Shown piece by piece: positions 19,593-26,845 of a stretch of DNA of 64,000 nucleotides. How positions within the stretch are numbered: position 1 is the first letter of the stretch; each line of letters starts with the position of its first letter. The DNA is taken from positions 2,014,492 to 2,078,491 of the forward strand of contig NZ_WUTY02000001.1 in the NCBI RefSeq assembly GCF_009828925.2, in the 5' to 3' direction. Source of the stretch: Methylicorpusculum oleiharenae. GTDB taxonomy: Bacteria > Pseudomonadota > Gammaproteobacteria > Methylococcales > Methylomonadaceae. A program made the position numbers and the translations under genes. Below the pieces are notes generated by a model that saw only the letters and a program-made list of their open reading frames with translations, had not been told where the DNA came from and searched no databases.

Positions 19593-20267
19593 TTATTCGT
19601 CCTCGATTTTTCCATCGCGTAAATTGACAACGTGATCGACCATGGCTGAATCGTAAACTAAAGGGTCGTGACTGGTAATGATCACGGTTTTACCTTCAGC
19701 CTTGAATTTTTCGACGATTTCCATAAAGCGGTACGATAATTTGGTATCAAGATGGGCGGTAGGTTCATCAGCAATAATGATCGACGGATCGTTGATTAGC
19801 GCACGGACTATAGATACACGTTGCGCTTCTCCTCCTGACAGCCACTCTACCTGCGAGGATGCCTTGCTGGATAAATTGAGTCCGGCCAGTCCATTTAGCG
19901 CTTTCATTTTTAAATGAGCGCGTTTTTCACCCAATGGATAGGCCGGCAGCATGACATTCTCAAGTACCGAAATGCCTTTGATCAGATTGGGCTGCTGAAA
20001 AATGAAACCGAAGGTTCTCCTGCGTATATCCGTTAAAAAACGTTCCGGGAGGCTGGTGATTTCCCGGCCGTTTAACTTGACGCGACCGGCAGAAGGTCTG
20101 CTCATACAGCCGACGATTGACAACAGCGTCGTTTTGCCGGAACCGCTGGGGCCTTTGAGAACGGTGACCTTATTTTGGGCTATCTCCAGATTCACGCTGT
20201 TCAGCGCCGAAAATTCACTGGGATTGCCTGCATTAAACACTTTTTTTACATTAACGAGTTCAATCAT
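19593..20267 (-). CDS. ABC transporter ATP-binding protein (LolD/MacB type)
   Basis: A 224-residue ATPase. Walker A is GPSGSGKTTLL (residues 38-48), the signature is WLSGGEAQRVSIVRAL near residue 140, and Walker B is IIADEPTAHLD. This is the family that powers MacB, FtsX and LolCDE permeases, which use mechanotransmission rather than substrate transport through the membrane. Its permease lies 3 bases upstream in the same direction. In the operon it likely drives extraction or delivery of an envelope protein or lipoprotein (inference). Confidence 0.93.
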   Translation of the reverse strand: MIELVNVKKVFNAGNPSEFSALNSVNLEIAQNKVTVLKGPSGSGKTTLLSIVGCMSRPSAGRVKLNGREITSLPERFLTDIRRRTFGFIFQQPNLIKGISVLENVMLPAYPLGEKRAHLKMKALNGLAGLNLSSKASSQVEWLSGGEAQRVSIVRALINDPSIIIADEPTAHLDTKLSYRFMEIVEKFKAEGKTVIITSHDPLVYDSAMVDHVVNLRDGKIEDE

Positions 20268-20270
20268 GAC

Positions 20271-21521
20271 TTATTCTCCGGTTTGCCGCATTGCCGAATC
20301 GGGATCAATCGTCGCGGCTCTCCAGGTTGGAACGATAGTCGCCACGGTGTAAGGCACGACAGTCAGGAAAAACAGCGTGGTAATCTGTTCAGCATTGATA
20401 AACGGTGTCAATGCAAAATTAGGGTAAAGGTTGGACCAGCCCTTAAGAGCCGGTTCGAAAACAGGTGATCCTGCGAAGAACACATGAATGTAAGCCAGAA
20501 TGACGCCGGTAAAAAAGGCGGTTAACGAAATCATCGCGCCTTCCCAGAATTTCATCTGGATGACATCGGAGGTTTCCCAACCCACTGCTTTTAATATGCC
20601 GATTTCACGGCGTTCGCCGGCGCTCAATCCCGAGGCTTTATCCCAGGCGAAAATGACAAACGCCAGAACGGCAGCTGAGAAAATGACAATCATCATGCCG
20701 CCGCGCCAGTTGAAAATGGAATCGTAGGTTCTAAGTATTTCATCGCGAATGATCGGCCTGGAATTGAGCAGGCGCTTTTTGATTTTTCCAGCTACCATAC
20801 TGACTTCACTGGGGTTTTTGACGGTCACGATGGCATCGGTAACAAACTTGGGGTCAATGCCGAACAGTTTTCTGAAATCTTCATCGGTGATCAATATCAA
20901 ATCTGAAGACACCAGTTCCGATGATGAGGACAGCGTGCCGGAGATTTTCAAATTCATGATTTGCCCATCAGCTGCCATGAAAGGCATGTAATCGCCTTTG
21001 CTGATATTGCGCATTCTTGCGACCCCGTTACCGATGATTAAAGTGCCGGGCTCCAGTAAAGCGCCGTCGTATTCAAACAATGGCCTGGTCGCCGCTAATG
21101 CATCGGCATCGTCCGGGTCTGCTTCAATTGTCGTGGTTTTGCCTGACGGTTGAACCGTCTCACTTTTACCGGGCGGAGATAGCAGCGTGTAATTGGCGCC
21201 GACCAGGCTGTCATAGTAATAACCCCACAAGCGGGTTTCAACATTTGCTATGCCGCGGATAGATTTGATGGTGTCTATATAGCTGACCGGAAACAGATCG
21301 TGCCGGCCGGCAATGATTTTTTGTACAACAATTTCCGGAGAACCCTGCAGAATTATCGCCGCCTCTTTTTTGATGGAATGGGTAAAAAACATGGTTGAAG
21401 CCAGGATGAAAACAATCAGTGTGTACAAAGTCAAAAGACCCATGTTTTTGACTTTTCTGCGCAGCAACGAAGAAATAGTAAAATCAATGATATAGCGTTG
21501 TTTTTCTATCCAGGGGGTCAT
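20271..21521 (-). CDS. ABC transporter permease (MacB/FtsX/LolC type)
   Basis: A 416-residue permease with one membrane segment at residues 22-46, a large periplasmic domain of about 220 residues, and three C-terminal spans. The segment SAGERREIGILKAVGWETSDV ahead of the second span is the conserved FtsX-domain coupling motif. Such permeases work as dimers with the adjacent ATPase and act on lipoproteins or periplasmic partners. It overlaps the small upstream gene by 4 bases (ATGA). One permease gene is present, so a homodimer is likely. Confidence 0.9.
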   Translation of the reverse strand: MTPWIEKQRYIIDFTISSLLRRKVKNMGLLTLYTLIVFILASTMFFTHSIKKEAAIILQGSPEIVVQKIIAGRHDLFPVSYIDTIKSIRGIANVETRLWGYYYDSLVGANYTLLSPPGKSETVQPSGKTTTIEADPDDADALAATRPLFEYDGALLEPGTLIIGNGVARMRNISKGDYMPFMAADGQIMNLKISGTLSSSSELVSSDLILITDEDFRKLFGIDPKFVTDAIVTVKNPSEVSMVAGKIKKRLLNSRPIIRDEILRTYDSIFNWRGGMMIVIFSAAVLAFVIFAWDKASGLSAGERREIGILKAVGWETSDVIQMKFWEGAMISLTAFFTGVILAYIHVFFAGSPVFEPALKGWSNLYPNFALTPFINAEQITTLFFLTVVPYTVATIVPTWRAATIDPDSAMRQTGE

Positions 21522-21811
21522 GGCGTTTCGTTTTTAACAGAGGGCTGGGTAAATGACCCGGAAGGGAAATGTTCCAGGGACAAGGGATGATCCTGAAAGG
21601 CAGTATTTAAATCGGCTTGCGACAGATGACGGGTGTAGCGCGCTTCGGTAAAAAGGCACAAATCAGTCAGGCGTAATGTTTTTACCAGATCAGATTTTTG
21701 TGCAAGAACGTCTTGTTGAAAGCTTTCGCTCAGTGAGGCATGGACCAGCAACAAGCTGAACACGATAACTTCGGCGGTCAGGCCTAAAAAAAATAATGAA
21801 GACTTTCTCAT
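21518..21811 (-). CDS. Small single-span membrane protein of the NosL operon
   Basis: A 97-residue protein with one N-terminal membrane segment (about residues 5-26, SSLFFLGLTAEVIVFSLLLV) and a periplasmic part of about 70 residues rich in Asp, Leu and Ser. No family is recognised. A run of four G lies 10 bases before the ATG at 21809-21811. A longer frame upstream adds MQCFCMKPFWGNRI, which looks untranslated. It is the first gene of the eight-gene operon and overlaps the permease start by 4 bases, so it may be an accessory of the transporter. Confidence 0.6.
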   Translation of the reverse strand: MRKSSLFFLGLTAEVIVFSLLLVHASLSESFQQDVLAQKSDLVKTLRLTDLCLFTEARYTRHLSQADLNTAFQDHPLSLEHFPSGSFTQPSVKNETP

Positions 21812-22347
21812 AATACGATTGCCCCAAAATGGTTTCATACAAAAGCACTGCAAAGCTTTGGATGCTGCTGCGCCCTTTATGCACTGACGTCTGGGGGAAT
21901 TTACTTGTCAGTTGAGCAGACAGTTTGTATTGAGGCTGTATTTTCGACATTAAAGCTTAACCTGCGCAAGGTAATTTTTGTAAAGCGCTATGCCGGGAGT
22001 CTATGAGGGTGAAGTGACAGCAGCGTTAAGCATAATCTAAACCATATATTATAATATATTGATATATAAAGTTTTCTTGAAAAGAGATAACTTAAACTGT
22101 GTTATTTAGAGTAAAAAAATCGGGTTAAGAGACGCAATCGGTTTAAAAATGGCTAACGTAATATCTCTGCAGACAATGAGCAATTATCTGAAAATAGTTT
22201 AAAAATTTTGGCAATGAGTGCTCGCTGTAGGCACAGTGCTTTTTAAGTATGTGTTGACGCCGCCGCATTTATTCGTTTGACCTCCCGCCTGTGCACCTAA
22301 AGCCAATCTCAACGTTCAAGCTGAAAATGGTTGCTGGATGAATAGGT
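21812..22347. other. Promoter region of the NosL/ABC operon
   Basis: About 535 bases without a gene. The middle (22040-22080) is very AT-rich, with ATATATTATAATATATTGAT forming an imperfect palindrome and several possible -10 elements. The promoter of the minus-strand operon should lie here. I saw no clear copper-box or other known operator. Confidence 0.45.
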
Positions 22348-23637
22348 TCATTGACTTAACGTGTCTTGATAATCCGCTATCCATTTAAGCCAGTACTCTT
22401 TGATTCTCAGAACCCAACTACGCGGGTCTGTCTTTTCTGTTTTACCGTCGAACACGGAGAGTGCGCCGTCCTCTTTGGATTTCGGTTCGTCTTCAACGAC
22501 AATAAATGTTCCGGGAATCATGCCCATCCAGCAACTCCAGGGAATGACGCCGCTTTCGGACGGTGTAAATTCGATGATTTGTTCTCCTTCATTCAACTTG
22601 AAATCGAGTCCGTATTTAGGCACCACAATGGCGTTATTACAGGAGTTTAATTCTTTGCCGTTAATGACCCATTTGACCGGGACGCCTTTACGCAAGGTAA
22701 ATTTGTTAGGAGAAAAACCGGACTTTACTACATCCATGTGTATGGTCTGTTCGTTTTCCCAGTTGGGTGATTCGGCAATAGCCGGGGATAAGTGCTGCGA
22801 TAGCCGTGCAACCAAGGTATTAAAGTCCAGGCCCGTCCCCGTGACGGCAAGCCCTCGGTTCAGCATAACCGTTCCCAAAATCATGACGATGATGCCGGAA
22901 GCTTTTAACAATTTGGGCGTCAGGTTTTTGGAGAGCAGACTGGTCAGAAAACCAAAGCCCAAGAGCAACGGTAGTGTGCCGATGCCGAAAAAAAACAAAA
23001 TTCTGGCGCCTTCTGACCAACTGCCGGTTCCGGCTGCCATCACATACATGGCTTGTAATGGGCCGCAGATAATCATCAAGCCGTTCAGCAGGCCAATATA
23101 AAACGGATTGCTGTGCTTGCGGTACTCTTTACCGACAAAACGCATGACAAAGCCTGGGGTTTTAAACTGAAAATGGTTTAGCGCCGGAAACACCTCCAAC
23201 ATATGTAAACCAAAGAGAATCAAAAAAAATCCTGCGGCAATGCCTACTGCGCCTTGGGTGTAAGGCGTGAACGCAACGATAGCGCCGAACGCTCCGAAGA
23301 GCGCGCCGATGAGCGTATACGAAAGTGTTTTGCCAATACCGTAGAGAAAATGGGTGGTGTAGGACTTGTAACCTGTTGAAGCTTCTCTTGCGGTATAGCC
23401 CAGGATCAAGGGCCCGCACATACCGACACAATGAAAACTGGTTAAAAAACCGATCAGGATTAACAGTCCGTAGCCAATGTCACGACCGAGATCAGGCATA
23501 CTTGCGTGATCCATAAACCAACTGTCCAGCCAGAGTATGAAGCCGATTCCCGACAGTGCGAGTGTAATCATAAAGGTTCTTTTAAAGAACAATCGCACCG
23601 GATGGCTCCCGGCTAAGGCTTGGTTTTCGACATTCAT
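22348..23637 (-). CDS. SafE/UreH-like membrane protein fused to a C-terminal cupredoxin domain
   Basis: A 429-residue protein. The membrane part (about residues 20-265) has two halves of the sulfite-exporter/CcdA-like type, each with a cysteine motif: SFHCVGMCGPLILGY (Cys70, Cys74) and MIICGPLQAMYV (Cys190). Residues about 295-382 form a periplasmic cupredoxin-like domain with NSCNNAIVVPKYGLDF and a closing loop WSCWMGMIPGTF, where Cys368 and Met370/Met372 look like copper ligands. The last 45 residues are charged. Similar membrane parts sit near copper-export and cytochrome-oxidase genes. It lies upstream of, and in the same direction as, the NosL operon, separated by about 540 bases. Confidence 0.8.
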   Translation of the reverse strand: MNVENQALAGSHPVRLFFKRTFMITLALSGIGFILWLDSWFMDHASMPDLGRDIGYGLLILIGFLTSFHCVGMCGPLILGYTAREASTGYKSYTTHFLYGIGKTLSYTLIGALFGAFGAIVAFTPYTQGAVGIAAGFFLILFGLHMLEVFPALNHFQFKTPGFVMRFVGKEYRKHSNPFYIGLLNGLMIICGPLQAMYVMAAGTGSWSEGARILFFFGIGTLPLLLGFGFLTSLLSKNLTPKLLKASGIIVMILGTVMLNRGLAVTGTGLDFNTLVARLSQHLSPAIAESPNWENEQTIHMDVVKSGFSPNKFTLRKGVPVKWVINGKELNSCNNAIVVPKYGLDFKLNEGEQIIEFTPSESGVIPWSCWMGMIPGTFIVVEDEPKSKEDGALSVFDGKTEKTDPRSWVLRIKEYWLKWIADYQDTLSQ

Positions 23638-24047
23638 AATGGGCGCAACTTAAATCGATTGAAATAATGGCTTAAGGCTATGACTGCTCAATTTTTGAGT
23701 GGCATGCGGATGAGTTCCGGACGGTTCAGTGCCGGGATAAATTGGGTTAGGCTATTGAAAACAAGGGTAATGGTCAAGGCTTTATCTGATTTGCATTTGT
23801 TCAGAAAGATGAATCAAGCAAAGATGAGCCGGCGAATCAAAGTAAGAAGATATAAGAATCTGCTGCAACGGGTGATTCTTTAAATCAAACGACCGGACAA
23901 AATATAACAAATACCGTTTTAGCCCATTCGGGCTTGAGGCCATTCACAGAAAAAAACATCAAATTTGGCTGAATCTATTGATAAAAATCTTGAATATCAG
24001 TATTTATAGCACTTTATCTCATTATAATATTCAAGGAGAAATAACTT
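23638..24047. other. Intergenic region, divergent promoters
   Basis: About 410 bases. On the left it should hold the promoter of the minus-strand SafE-cupredoxin gene, and on the right the promoter of the plus-strand 95-residue gene, where TTATAAT at about 24019-24026 is a good -10 candidate. A plus-strand open frame at 23680-23883 is rich in Arg, Lys and Met and has no ribosome site; I do not support it. Confidence 0.5.
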
Positions 24048-24335
24048 ATGGCTCACGTTCAGGGTGCAAAAATCGCAACGGGGACTGCTGATGCAGCAAA
24101 AAAGATGTCTTCATCTATGATGGCGGACATGGGTAAAATGGGTTTGTCGGTTAAACAGCCTATGGCACATGGTGTCAGTAAGAGCATTGCCGCCGGTACT
24201 GCTGCTGCGGCAGGAAAAAGTACGCTGAAAAAGGTCCTGACACATCCGGTGACGCTGATCGGTATTGGCTTTGCGTTAGGTTATCTGGTCTATAAATACC
24301 GTAAAGATATCATTTTGGTTTCTGAAGAAGAGTAA
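24048..24335 (+). CDS. Small Gly/Ala/Lys/Met-rich protein with one C-terminal membrane span
   Basis: A 95-residue protein with a strong ribosome site (AAGGAG, 8 bases before ATG). The first 55 residues are polar and rich in Ala, Gly, Lys and Met, with five Met in 24 residues (SSSMMADMGKMGLSVKQPM). The only hydrophobic stretch is residues 66-83 (HPVTLIGIGFALGYLVY), followed by KYRKD. This puts the N-terminus on one side of the membrane with a basic anchor at the end. Met-rich segments can bind Cu(I), and copper-linked genes lie to the left; that link is speculative. No family is recognised. Confidence 0.6.
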   Translation: MAHVQGAKIATGTADAAKKMSSSMMADMGKMGLSVKQPMAHGVSKSIAAGTAAAAGKSTLKKVLTHPVTLIGIGFALGYLVYKYRKDIILVSEEE

Positions 24336-24383
24336 GCCTGCCGTTTATCCGGGCGTCGATTATTGGGAGGGGGTATTAACGCA

Positions 24384-24696
24384 ACCGAAGTTTCCCAGCT
24401 TTTATAGGGTTGTCCAGGCTTGTAAGGCAATTGTGTCTGCCTTAATAATGGCCGTCGTTCCGCAGGCTTGCCGGAACCCAGAAGCCATGGATGGCGAGGC
24501 TGTAACACGTCCTTGTGCACTGGATTCGCTTACGCGGTCTAACGGCTCCGGCAATCCCTGCAGGGATGACGCCTCTGTCTAAGGCGAACAGTGCTTTATT
24601 AAATGGGTTTGCCACCGTTTACGCAGACCCTATCGATAATTCCTGCAGCCCTAGCATAATAGCAGTCCGTTTTTGAAATTATTGGGAAACTTCAGT
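24384..24696 (+). repeat. MITE-like element, copy 2 (full length)
   Basis: A 313-bp element bounded by the inverted repeats ACCGAAGTTTCCC (left) and GGGAAACTTCAGT (right), which pair over 13 bases with one mismatch. It shares most of its length with copy 3 at 47371-47664, including GGGTTGTCCAGGCTTGT near the left end and CCGTTTTTGAAATTATTG near the right end. No protein-coding frame spans it. No clear target duplication flanks this copy. It lies just downstream of the 95-residue gene. Confidence 0.8.
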
Positions 24697-24739
24697 TAGC
24701 TTAAAGGGAGCAATGAATACGGGCCTTTCCGCAGACAGC

Positions 24740-25080
24740 AAATACAGGGTGTTAGCTAATAGCATTCATGCAGTCGATCTGGCCCAATTGTCCAACTTAC
24801 CGAATCAACAAACAGTGGATCGTAAACACCCATATGCCTGGAATGGGTAGCAGCTGGCGCTGTTTTTGGCAAGGAGGCCTTGTTTGGTATTGCTGATAAA
24901 CCGGTGATACCGAACAAACTGCCAGATACATGGTTTAGCAGATTGGAACTATCGAAGTTATCGCCCATGCTGTATCAGAACGAAAATTGGCTATCGTTCG
25001 AGACTTAAAAGGTTTGGGTGAAAAAGTCGTCCTTATAGGCGATGGTACCGATGATGCACTCGCCATAGCTATTTCGAGAC
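24740..25080 (+). pseudogene. Fragment of a P-type (heavy-metal) ATPase, decayed
   Basis: Two neighbouring plus-strand frames show parts of a P-type ATPase catalytic domain. One frame reads AVFGKEALFGIADKPVIPNK (about 24855-24915), which resembles the nucleotide-binding region before the hinge. The other reads ERKLAIVRDLKGLG and then VVLIGDGTDDALAIA (about 24985-25070), which resembles the GDGxND hinge of the HAD domain. In-frame stops and a frameshift separate them, and no membrane segments remain. The assignment is by motif shape only. Confidence 0.4.
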
Positions 25081-25432
25081 ATTTCCCAAATCCTTCCCCC
25101 AGTACCCACAAAAGGCACAAAAGACACTAAACATCAGCATGTTGCAGTGCTCTGTCCTCCTCTGAGGATGACGATCCAAATTTTGATTTATCGTCGAATC
25201 ATTTCGATTTTTTTTTCCGGATCCAATTATTTTCCCAAGTCTATGCAGGTAATTTTTCACACCCTATCCGGACAATTCTTCACAGATACTTCCGTCACAG
25301 ATTTGTAGACTGATTGCCGAGTGAGAAGAGTTGCAGCAGAGAGGCTGCTAATGGAAAAACGGGTAGTTAAGCTCTACTTATTCTTTCTTAAGACCGTAAG
25401 GTTTTTATTCAATAGCAATTAGGAGAATAGTC
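25081..25432. other. Upstream region of the putative RiPP operon
   Basis: About 350 bases with no gene, more AT-rich toward the right. The promoter for the plus-strand precursor gene should be here. GGAGAATAGTC directly before the ATG at 25433 gives the ribosome site (AGGAG, 7 bases). No known operator pattern was recognised. Confidence 0.45.
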
Positions 25433-25666
25433 ATGAGCAAGAAAATCAGAGGCTCCGAAAAACTAGATTTCACCTGCACAAAAAATGGCAAACGGAGTCT
25501 GGCCGAATTCACCAACGTAGAAGAGGCGTTAGAAGCCAGGGGCGGTATTTCTGTGAGCGGTTGGTGGATTTATGGGCAGCCGGCCTTTTTTAAATCGATC
25601 AATCAAAACCTGGTCAATCCCCAGTTAAATCAAAGCCAATTGAGTTCTACTCAGCTAAGAAGGTAG
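25433..25666 (+). CDS. Putative RiPP precursor peptide with double-glycine leader
   Basis: A 77-residue peptide. Residues 1-38 look like a leader: charged, with SLAEFTNVEEALEARGG ending in Gly37-Gly38, the cleavage type used by C39 peptidases. Residues 39-77 would be the core; they hold an aromatic cluster, GWWIYGQPAFFKS (43-55), and then a Gln/Asn/Ser/Leu-rich tail with three related NQ/SQ/TQ-L units. The core has no cysteine, so lanthionine or sactionine links are not possible; the single Cys15 is in the leader. The gene ends 9 bases before the radical SAM gene and is followed by an exporter with a C39 domain. No known precursor family is recognised. The precursor call is inference from context. 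Confidence 0.72.
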   Translation: MSKKIRGSEKLDFTCTKNGKRSLAEFTNVEEALEARGGISVSGWWIYGQPAFFKSINQNLVNPQLNQSQLSSTQLRR

Positions 25667-25675
25667 GGGAAGTTT

Positions 25676-26728
25676 ATGAAGAACGAATACAAAGTAGGTT
25701 CCATCGGAACAACACGAGCTATACAAATACATCCAACCCGGTTGTGTAACCTGAGTTGCCTGCATTGCTATTCTTCTTCATCGCCAAAGCAGCGCGGCGC
25801 ACTCGATGTCGCGCTGCTTATCCGTGCCCTGGCGGATGCCGCCGAAGAAGGATACAACTATGTCAGTATTTCCGGTGGTGAGCCTTTGCTTTATCCCTCG
25901 CTGGAATTATTGCTGGAACATGCCAAGCACAGAGGCTTTGCTACAGCTATTGCTACCAACGGTATGTTTTTGGATAAAAACCGTGTGGCCCAACTAAAGG
26001 ATGTCACCGATCTGATCGCCGTCAGTCTGGACGGTGTGCCCGAATCTCACAATCGCATGCGTAATTCGACGCAGGCATTTAAAAAAATGGCCGCCAATTT
26101 AAAAACATTGCGGGATGCTGAAATTCCTTTCGGTTTTATTTTTACGCTGACGCAATACAACCTTAATGAAGTGGACTGGGTAGTCAATTTTGCTTTGCAG
26201 GAAGGCGCTCAATTACTGCAAATCCATCCTCTGGAAAATGCCGGATTTGCTTCGGCCCATTTGGTGGGGGATTCACCGGATCGTACTGAATCGGCCTATG
26301 CCTATTTATTATCGGAAACGATGCAGCAGAAATTGGAAGGCAGGTTACGTATTCAGATGGATTTTGCCACACGAGCCGCTGTGCTCCAGCATCCCGGGTC
26401 AGTTTATGCTACTGCTGAATTCCCCGGCTTTGACGCCTCGCTTGCCGATTGTCTTGCTTCGTTAGCGATAGAACCGGATGGCATGATCGTGCCGGTCCAA
26501 TACGGGTTTTCCAGAGAGTATGCGATTGGCAATCTTCATCAAAATAGTTTCAGACAATTGGCCGATGACTGGCGTAAAAACCATATGGTCAAGTTTTATG
26601 GACTTTGTCATGAGCTTCATAAAACCGTTACCGATAAATCACAGCCTTTTGTATTTAATTGGAATGAAATGATCACGGCCGCTTCGCATCGACCTTTAAA
26701 AAATGAATTGGAATACGCTGCATCCTGA
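25676..26728 (+). CDS. Radical SAM peptide-modifying enzyme
   Basis: A 350-residue radical SAM enzyme. The iron-sulfur cluster motif is CNLSCLHC (Cys24, Cys28, Cys31), the SAM-binding glycine motif is SGGEP (67-71), and the usual beta-alpha barrel follows (LIAVSLDG, IPFGFIFTL). The C-terminal third resembles a SPASM/twitch region (LADCLASLAIEPDGMIVP, IGNLHQNSF, FYGLCHEL) but holds only Cys259 and Cys311; the place where SPASM has a cysteine after VxP is Val-Gln here. A full SPASM domain has seven cysteines, so at most one reduced auxiliary cluster is possible. It starts 9 bases after the precursor and is likely co-translated. Confidence 0.85.
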   Translation: MKNEYKVGSIGTTRAIQIHPTRLCNLSCLHCYSSSSPKQRGALDVALLIRALADAAEEGYNYVSISGGEPLLYPSLELLLEHAKHRGFATAIATNGMFLDKNRVAQLKDVTDLIAVSLDGVPESHNRMRNSTQAFKKMAANLKTLRDAEIPFGFIFTLTQYNLNEVDWVVNFALQEGAQLLQIHPLENAGFASAHLVGDSPDRTESAYAYLLSETMQQKLEGRLRIQMDFATRAAVLQHPGSVYATAEFPGFDASLADCLASLAIEPDGMIVPVQYGFSREYAIGNLHQNSFRQLADDWRKNHMVKFYGLCHELHKTVTDKSQPFVFNWNEMITAASHRPLKNELEYAAS

Positions 26729-26845
26729 ACAAAACTTTGGATCACTCAACTATTCATTTTAGGAACGCGGCAGGGCTGATCAAATTCCTGATAACTCACC
26801 CGGCTCTTGGCGGCAATTCTTGCTGCGAGTAACAAGGATCTGACT

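Noticed and set aside
15575-21811. The NosL operon considered as a nitrous-oxide reductase locus
   Set aside because: No nosZ, nosR, nosD, nosF or nosY gene is present; the ABC pair is of the MacB/LolCDE type rather than NosFY.
22400-23101. Plus-strand open frame of 233 codons opposite the SafE-cupredoxin gene
   Set aside because: It mirrors the minus-strand gene, whose motifs are clear, and has no protein-like pattern of its own.
23680-23883. Possible 67-codon basic protein before the 95-residue gene
   Set aside because: No ribosome site, and the Arg/Lys/Met-rich content with no recognised motif does not look like a real gene.
25433-25666. The 77-residue gene considered as a class II bacteriocin without modification
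   Set aside because: A radical SAM gene starts 9 bases later and the core has no disulfide cysteines, so a modified peptide is more likely; the plain bacteriocin reading is not excluded.
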